The notes beneath the pieces are model-generated. The model had not been told where the DNA came from and did not search any database. It saw nothing but the letters and a program-made list of their open reading frames with translations. Shown here piece by piece: positions 56,489 through 64,000 of a DNA stretch of 64,000 bases (position 1 is its first letter; each line of letters begins with the position of its first letter). The DNA lies in the NCBI GenBank assembly GCA_023374045.1, contig CM041777.1, forward strand, positions 481,593,594 to 481,657,593. The letters are read 5' to 3'. The position numbers and the translations under genes were made by a program. Source of the DNA: Limonium bicolor. Lineage: Eukaryota > Streptophyta > Magnoliopsida > Caryophyllales > Plumbaginaceae.

Positions 56489-58500
56489 AAACTTGAGTAA
56501 GTTTTTCTCAAACTCAAGGAAGACTAAACTCCCTTCAAAATTGTCGGGACTTCCCCACTTCTTTCAAAACCTTCAAGAGCTTCATTTCAAAGCCTTTAGG
56601 ATTATTTCGCTCCACACTTATAGTGTGTATCTGATGAGGACAGTTAGGACTTGATAGATCCTCAACGAACATTACAACAATTGGGTTAATAATTAGCTCA
56701 TGATTAGAAAGAGACACTTAGGAATGGGTGCAGCTAACTTCCCTTTAGGTTAATAAACAACCAATTTGGAATCACTAATCTCAAGATAAAACCCTTAGCA
56801 CATAGGTTGGTGCTAACTTCATTTGGTTTATTTACTGCTTTCATATTTATTTGCGATTATGGGGTGCATGGGGTGGGTAGCTTAGGACATGCATTCCTCT
56901 GTGTCACCCGATTTACCCACGATGTCACGGGATCCCCAACCGGTCCACGGTTGATTCCCCATGAGCAAGGGCCACTCTCTCAGTGAACAAACCCACAAGG
57001 CGGTATGGTCTTCGACCAACGCTTTGAGCTCATGATCCAAAAATATCATCCATTATCCGAGTCAAAGCCAGCATATAGTGAACTCTGAGCCTTCAGTGTC
57101 CAGCAACCTGGTCCGGTGTCTAAGACGGGTTTTACGGGTAGTCACCCCCTTGTATGCCGTCTGTCTGACCACCCTTTGCCTTACCTGAAGATTGCATGGG
57201 CTCAGTTCTCCATGATTCCTCTGCACCACAGGTGTCTTTAAAGCCCAATGTCGCGCTACAAATTCATAGCGGATCCCGTATTTACGGATACCCATACATG
57301 ACATAGCGTAATCAGCGAATAATTTGGACTTTAGACACACCTTATCGTGTAGACGATGGGAGACCCGTTCCCATGAAGTACTTCCCCATGTTTCCCAAAA
57401 GTGAGTATGTTGTGATAATCCCCGGCCGTGGCTCGTGTGACTATATCACTTTGGGTATCCTGAGCTTTTGAACTTAAGCACTCCGGACTTTCTTGATGAC
57501 GTGTCCCATAAGGCATAACAGAGATAAATCCCGAGAGATGAACAGTGAAGGAACGACGGTTCCCCGGTGGTATGGAAGCATTAATTGACCTGGAAGGTGA
57601 TTATCCCAATCATGCACACTCAGCTCCACATAAAATCAGCCATGATTTTATTTTGCACTTACATTTATGTGTGATCATGTTTCAAAAATTGGCAAAAATC
57701 AGAAAATGAATCATGTCAAGCACTCTAATGAAATCTCTTCAAAGCCGTTCATCTTTAATGATTTTCAAAAAATAATGATTTTCAAAATTGTTATTTCCAA
57801 AGCAGTTTTCAAAATCGATTTCAATCAAAGTCTTCCAGAAAATAAACTTTGTCAAATGGTTTGCAAAGACCAGATTTCAAAAATCTACTGTTTACAAATG
57901 ATTTTCAAACACTACTTCTCACAAATGTTATTTCAAAAACAGATTTCAAAAGCCTACTTTCTACAAGCGAATTTCAAACAACATTTTCGCCAACATTGCT
58001 TCAAAATAGTTTTTGAAAACAGTTTTCAAAGTTTATTTGCACAAACGTATTTCAAAATAAACGATTTAGTCTCCATGTTGTGACCCGCTATTTTTGAAGT
58101 TCTCCTCACCTTCAAGAGCAGCGGTCATTACCGTGGAGCGCGTATCTTTTTTGTGTTTCACAAAAGTGGTGGATTTTCACATAAGATTTTGTGCTCGATC
58201 ATTCATCTTTCCATTCTAAAAAATATCCCTCATTCCCCTCATCGGAGCAAGTGGAGCAGCATGAAGATCGACTACACAGTTCGAGCCTACAGTCAGAGGC
58301 ACCCAACCTGTGTCGCTAGCCGAGCAAGCGACATGAAGACCCACACCAACCGTTCAAATACAAATTCAAAGATGTATCAGTCCGAGTCAAGTGACATGAA
58401 GATTTACAACACCTATTCGAGTTCAAACTACGGAAAATCAGAGGAACACCAGACCCATTTTGGTTGATCACAGTACTGCTTCGTTGCAAGAGCCTAAAAT

Positions 58501-58645
58501 GAGCGAGTGGCCGGTCAAGCACCCGAAGATGAGCGAGTAGCCGGTCAAGCGCCCGAAGATGAGCGAGCAGCTGGTCAAGCGCCAAAGGCGAGCGAGCAAC
58601 CGGTCAAGAGCCCAAAGACGAGCAAGCAACCAACCAGGAACCCGA
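58501..58645 (+). repeat. 30-bp tandem repeat (GAGCGAG..CCGGTCAAGC..CCCGAAGAT)
   Basis: Units start at 58501, 58531, 58561 and 58590, with a degenerate fifth. The 30-bp period keeps a frame of Gly-Gln-Ala-Pro-Glu-Asp-Glu-Arg repeats open for the first units; the third unit is 29 bp and shifts it. GC content is higher than around it. Confidence 0.88.
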
Positions 58646-61339
58646 GCGTGAGCAGTCAGTTAGAAGCCCGAAGGCTGACCAAAAGAATTCAGAAGTTCAG
58701 CTCAAAATTCCCCCTCTTAATGACTTTTTAGGATTGATGATGTATAGGTTTTTCCCTATGATTCTTTTCTCTCTTGTCTATTTCTGGATAGATTGCATGT
58801 ATAGATTTATACATTCCCTTTGAATTTATTTAGATCGATGTGTATAGGATCCCAACTCCTTATTTTATTTGTGAACGACCGAGCGTTCCTGAGAAATACG
58901 ACACGTAGATCGTCAAAATCCACTATTGAGACATGCACTTTTCGAAAACGTTTCTATTGTTAAAACTTGGTTCCTTTTTGGCATGCTGTATTGTTAAGAG
59001 AAAAAAACAAAAGGACACTCATTTATGTATATAATGAAAATGACTTTAAGGTGAAAATTCACGGTATATACAGGAAGCATCCCCTAAATAAACAACACCA
59101 ACAAATGCGAGCATAAAGCAAAACACATGCATTGCATTCATGACAAAGAAAGTCACTTACACTTCCAGTCATTTCAAATCCATCAATCATTCACGAGTCC
59201 CGTCCACCTCAAAATTTGCACAATCATGTGTTCCCTTCTAACCTTGTCACACACCAGCTTTCTTCTCAATATCTCAACCTCCAAAGCCCGATCCTCAAAG
59301 GGACAGAGAAGAAAACCAGGAAGTTCAAACCCCTCCCAATCAGAATCACCATGCACGTCAGTGACCATGAGGGAAAAAATGTGTCATATCGTAGGGCCAC
59401 CATGTGGGAGTTGTCACTCCCTAAAAATCCCAAAATCCAGGAGCCAATAACCAGTTGAGTGTTGTACCAAAACAACTTCTCTCACATCACATCACACCCT
59501 AACAACTATACCACCCCCAGGGCCAACAATGATGGGATGAGCTTCATGAACCACGAGCTGAATTTGACTCAAGCGAGACTAGTCATAACCTTACCACTCA
59601 TGCATTGCATCAAAAAAAAAACATTAAGTTAACCATCTTCATTAATCATTTTCAGCATTTCATGCAACCTATACATAGTAATTCCATATTACCACAATAC
59701 ATCGCATGGTAGATAATTACATTTGCATACTCCCATATCGAATGACATCTTCGGGAAAATCTTGAGAGATCGATTGAACTGAGTGCTTGAACCACTGAAC
59801 TCTCGACCCGTCAATGAACACAAGGGTCTAATCAAAATCAGCACCACAAACCAAGTGAGTAGTGTGCAAAGAGCAGTATTTTCTCTCGAATTTCAAATGA
59901 GAGTAATGGACAATCCACTGAGCGATGTGGGAAGATAGAGCGAGTCCATAGAGGTAAAACCATGAGCGACTTGTGCTTTCCTTTAGCACATGGAAAGGTA
60001 TAATTCAGAGTGAGATAAACGATAGCAAGTCACGAACTGTGATTCATGCAAAGATCCGAGAAATAGTAAGAAAACAATCATTGACAGATGAGGATGACGA
60101 GGCACTTAGGAATATAAATCTCCAAAAAACCAAAAAGCGTTGACTGCCCTGTACATAATCCGTTAGTGAGCCCCGCTGAGCCTTTCATGAAAAATTCTTT
60201 CTTCAAAAAAGAAACTCCACAACATGCCACCCCACATATACTTACTCGCCCTTGCAATAGAGGATCTCGAAGGAGCCGGAGCCATGGTCTCTCCCCCACC
60301 ATCTTTCACAAAATCAACAAACGAAAATGTTGGAAGAAATCAGTGAGTCAACGCAACTCCAAATCTAAACACCAAAAAGATCACTGAAAATGTTCAAGAA
60401 GATCGATGAGTCAATGCAAGTTCAAAGCTGAAAGCCAAAATACAAAGCAGAGGGCGCTTGAGAAAGTTGATGAGCCAAATGCAATTTCAAAAAACAAAAT
60501 GAGAAGAAAGTTCAAATCGAACACCAAAAGAGGCAAGAAGAGAAAATCCAAATCAGAAGGACCAATGATGTCCCGTAGAAATCAATAAAGGTTATCAAAA
60601 CCCGCCCAATCATTCCACCCATGGCAAAGGTGAAACATATCCTCTATTGCACAAAATCTTCACGACTCCCAAATTGATCCTCCAGTCCCATGTGACATAC
60701 AACATATCCCTCATCCCCGTTGTAACCCAATAAAAGACCTCTGACTTGTTAGTTAATGAGCGTTAACTGAAAGTATCTGATCTGAAACATGAATCATAAG
60801 TTTTGTACTTGTTATCAACATGTCCCACCTTATAACAAAGGGACCATGAGCGAATGAGTGTGACCTTATCTCACAAGGTCTTTAGAGTGCGAGTGACTCT
60901 TTGATTAAACCACCAAATCATGAATAACCTACCCCATTGCAGGTGAGGAACTTGTAAGGATTGGAAAGTCCAAAACCCCTAAAAAGAAATTCTCAGGAAA
61001 ATAATGCTCCTAGCATTGAGAGTATCATTACACCATTAGCACACACAGCTATACTCACGAGAGATTAACCCGCATCCCTCCATGAGAGGATAGTGATTCA
61101 CGCATTCCAATTCAACAATCGCTCACGATCGAATCGAAGATGTCTTATATTCGTAACCTCACATTAATAGATATAGGACCGTACCTTTGCTCCAAAAACT
61201 GCATATGCATTTTGCATTGTATCTAGCATTTAATATTTGCATGCTTCATAACCATTTCATCTTCAAACATCCGACTAGTAAGAACTCTACCTAGTCTCGC
61301 TGAAAGTCAACTTCAGTTACAGCTGTTGAAGCATGACTT

Positions 61340-62240
61340 TTGAATAAAAGATGTCAACTAGAGCCATCCCAGGCCACCATCAAGCTACATTGAACCAAAC
61401 TAAAGCCACTCGAAGCCGTACGAAGACAATCCTGAAGCCATCCAGCGTCGCGCTTGAGCCTCATTAGCACCTCTCCCAAAGCCAAGCTAGAGCCATACGG
61501 GAGCCATCATCTGACATTGAAACCATCCCTAGAGCTACATAAAGGGCTTCCTAACAGTTCGAGAACGATACGGGAGCCACCTCAAATCCACGTCAGAGCT
61601 ATTTCATCACCAAGGTCTTGCCTACAAAATTCAAACTACTTCAGGTCTGATCTCAATACGGAATTGAGTATGTAGGCAGCCCGCCCAGGGTGCGATCACC
61701 TCACAGGCGAAAGTTCCCCTTTCTTCCTCGCTATCACCAAATAGAGCCGTTTCGTAGCCCTTCCTGGAGCCATCCCAAGCTATCATGGAGCCACAACAAA
61801 ACCATTCATCACAACAAAGAAACTATCTACTACATCTGAATACATCAATCACATCAAAATCCACCAATCACATCAACTCACCACTCGACTCAAAATCTAA
61901 ACCAAAGAAAAAATCATCAACCATCCCGAAAATCACTAACCAAATCAAAACCCACCAGCCATCCCGAAAATTTTTCACCAAATCAAAACCCACCAACCAT
62001 CCCAGAACCGTAGCTCACAATGGAGTCGTGAATCATACCGGAGCCATCTGACCGCACCGGAGCCATCAGATCATATCAGAGCCATCCGATCATATCAAAA
62101 CCACCGAGTTCCCAAAGTCATTCATTCACAAAAAACCATCCATTAAAAAACCAATCACAAAATCACTGAAACCGATACAAAAACTCAAAAGCCATACGGA
62201 GCCATCTCGAAACTCTGGAGCCAAGAGTCCTACCAAATCC
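61340..62240. repeat. Degenerate GGAGCCAT-type repeats
   Basis: GAGCCAT(A/C)CGG-like words recur dozens of times with loose spacing, and a block of AATCAAAACCCACCA repeats lies at 61930-62005. Edges are not sharp. Confidence 0.6.
61632..61695 (+). repeat. Second copy of the LTR module inside the LARD
   Basis: ACTACTTCAGGTCTGATCTC, then ATTGAGTATGTAGGCAGCC and GGGTGCGAT match the LTR block 55650-55712 with a few changes. It suggests that a piece of LTR was copied into the internal region, or that the motif is functional at both places. Confidence 0.75.
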
Positions 62241-62454
62241 CAAAACTACAGTGCACATCGGGCGAGACTGTCAAAACCAAACCGAAACACAAGTCCCACA
62301 CTGACAAAGTCAAGGACCACATCAACAAAAAAACATTCGACTATCACATTCCTCACCAACAATCAAAAAGCATCCAATCTCGAATCAACCCATGATCAGA
62401 GTCATCCTCAAATCAACCACTCAAAGCAGCGAGTTTCGTACAGCTCCACAAAGT

Positions 62455-63260
62455 ATTATAGGCTCGTCATAAGTCCTATAGCTAGATGTCAAGAGATCTA
62501 GTTGAGGCCCGTCATAAGTCCTCGTACATTCAATTGCATTCTAGGCCCATCATAAGTCCTAGAGCTAGACATCAAGAGGTCTAGTTGTGGCCCGTCATTA
62601 GTCCTCATGCATAACCAATATACCAATTGTATTCTAGGCCCATCATTAGTCCTAGAGCTAGACCCCGAGATCTAGTTGTGGCCCGTCATTAGTCCTCATA
62701 CATTTCGAAGATGCATTCTAGGCCCGTCATAAGTCCTAGAGCTAGACACCGAGTCCTAGTTGAGGCCCGTCATTAGTCCTCATGCATAAGCAATATACCG
62801 ATTGTATTCTAGGCCGTCATTAGTCCTAGAGCAAGACATCGAGATCTAGTTTAGGCCCGTCTTTAGTCCTCATACATTTCGAAGATGCATTCTAGGCCCG
62901 TCATTAGTCCTAGAGCTAGACACCGAGTTCTAGTTGAGGCCCGTCATTAGTCCTCATGCATAACCAATATACCGATTGTATTCTAGGCCCGTCATTAGTC
63001 CTAAAGCTAGACATCAAGATCTATTTGAGGCTCGTCATTAGTCCTCATACATTTTGAAGATGCATTCTAGGCCCGTCATTAGTCCTAGAGCTAGACACCG
63101 ATTTCTAGTTATGGCCCGTCATTAGTCCTCATGCATAGGTTGATTGATCGTATTCTAGGCCCGTCATTAGTCCTAGAGCTAGACACCGAGTTCTAGTTGA
63201 GGCCCGTCATTAGTCCTCATAGCATCAATAACCACAATCTGGGGCCCGTCATAAGTCCCC
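62455..63260. repeat. Tandem array with GGCCCGTCATTAGTCCT core, higher-order period
   Basis: About 19 copies of a core GGCCCGTCATTAGTCCT occur every 42-47 bp. They alternate between a form followed by AGAGCTAGAC and a form followed by CATGCATAA or CATACATTTCGAAG, giving a dimer of about 88 bp and a four-unit period of about 175 bp. The array lies just before the 3' LTR, as do satellite-like arrays in Ogre elements. Confidence 0.92.
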
Positions 63261-63371
63261 GTGCACCCGCACCCAAGAACAAATCATAAACCGTAGTGAG
63301 AATTTTTGGCGCCCCGTCAACCTTAATCCAATTCTGCAAAGGCTTGCAAAATTGATTCAAGAGGATCCATC

Positions 63372-64000
63372 TGTAGACACCAAAAATTCTCACCCCATAA
63401 ACCAAATTCCAGAATAAGAAACACAATAAGAGGGGTCGTCGCCTTCTTTGTCAAAACGAATTGACGTGCGTGCCAAAACAAAACCATCATTTTATAATCT
63501 TTTTCCAAGCATATCATAAAACAAGATTTTCCAAAAATGAATTTCCAAATGACAATCCGGTTTTAAACCCATCCCTTTTGTCTCATTCTCTATTTGCTTA
63601 CCAATCAGTTTTCGTTTTGTTATTTCTTTATCTTATTTATTGTCGCTTTAATCGTCTTCTAGGATTTATTTTTATAATTTTGTAATTTCATTTCTATAAT
63701 TTTATGCCCATTATTATTTATGTCTGTATACCTCATTTGTTATTCATTTGATTAAGCTTCCTCTTATCTTATTTTATTTTATTACTTGTTTATTCTATCT
63801 TACTTTTCGCTATGTGTACATATTTAACTCGGTTCCGTTTTGTTACATTCATTTGTATTTCTATCACTATTGTATTAGTACTATTTCATTATTTCATGTA
63901 CTTATCATTATGTTATTCTGTTTATCTTATGTTTTTATTACGTTTTATATTTTATTGTTTACATTCTATAATTTCATGATTCTTAGGAGGAAAACAATTC
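63372..64000 (+). repeat. 3' LTR of the LARD, first 629 bp
   Basis: It starts TGTAGACACCAAAAATTC and follows 50773-51390 closely, with many one-base indels and some larger gaps. The window ends inside it, so the right LTR end and the target duplication are not visible. No strong polypurine tract is seen before it. Confidence 0.92.

Larger units (their letters stand above)
56489..63371 (+). other. Non-coding internal region of the LARD
   Basis: No gag, pol or other domain was recognised in any frame. The longest frame (57667-58083, 138 codons) is a run of AAAATTTCAAA-like degenerate repeats read as Phe/Lys/Ile/Gln-rich, and is unlikely to be a protein. Tandem or degenerate repeats lie at 57670-58070, 58501-58645, 61340-62240 and 62455-63260. 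An LTR-like module recurs at 61632. The remaining stretches show nothing. Confidence 0.75.
50773..64000 (+). mobile_element. Large non-autonomous LTR element (LARD-type, Ogre/TAT-related), cut by window end
   Basis: The first 600 bp from 50773 (TGTAGACACCAAAAATTC) recur at 63372-64000 in the same orientation, which defines the starts of two LTRs. The primer site at 56471 is the tRNA-Arg type used by Ogre/TAT elements. Between the primer site and the second LTR (6.9 kb) no gag or pol domain can be found, so the element must depend on a partner. The full element would be about 18 kb. The orientation is set by the primer site. Confidence 0.88.

Noticed and set aside
57667..58083. 138-codon frame in the LARD internal region
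   Set aside because: Made of degenerate TTTCAAAA-type repeats, no domain, biased composition; unlikely to be coding.
62455..63260. CRISPR-like array of regularly spaced repeats
   Set aside because: Spacers are not unique but alternate between two repeated types, and the setting is a plant LTR element; it is a tandem repeat.

Overview
The window is repetitive plant nuclear DNA, most likely from a large-genome angiosperm. No host gene, tRNA, rRNA or CRISPR array could be supported; nearly every base belongs to a transposable element or remnant. The mix of chromovirus-type Ty3/gypsy, Athila-like and Ogre/TAT-like gypsy, Ty1/copia and CACTA elements, the intron-like gaps and the AT-rich spacers all fit a plant. 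Almost all coding regions carry stops or frameshifts. Many differences between the paired LTRs are one-base indels in homopolymers, so part of this damage may be assembly noise.

Positions 1-37876 are a nest of four layers. An Athila-like gypsy element (+ strand, integrase at 35234-36191) was interrupted by chromovirus-type element A (- strand; internal region 1-5308, 5' LTR 5309-6756 plus 31068-35227). That LTR was interrupted by a CACTA (En/Spm) DNA transposon (6757-31067) carrying a TNP2-like transposase and a second multi-exon gene ending in a Ulp1-like cysteine protease. The TNP2 gene was interrupted by chromovirus-type element B (12194-26450), which is complete: two LTRs of about 4 kb, 5-bp target duplication AGTAG, initiator-Met primer site and a recognisable gag-pol with chromodomain.

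The main discovery is that both A and B carry an AlkB-type 2-oxoglutarate/Fe(II) dioxygenase domain at the same place in the polyprotein, between the gag zinc knuckles and the protease. Iron ligands (HxD and distal His) and the 2-oxoglutarate arginine motif (RLNLTFR) remain in both copies although the rest has decayed. This suggests a lineage of LTR retrotransposons that acquired a nucleic-acid demethylase/repair enzyme, perhaps acting on its own RNA or cDNA. Candidate short introns lie in gag of both.

Positions 37877-44560 hold a copia gag scrap with an LTR remnant, a foldback (MITE-like) element of about 0.95 kb, and a solo LTR (39894-44189, duplication GTTCT) with the same termini as the LTRs of A and B. 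Positions 44560 to about 50160 are a decayed SIRE/Maximus-like copia element. Positions 50773-64000 are a giant non-autonomous LTR element (LARD type): a 5.7-kb LTR, an Ogre/TAT-type primer site, about 6.9 kb of non-coding internal DNA rich in tandem repeats, and the start of the 3' LTR, cut by the window end.
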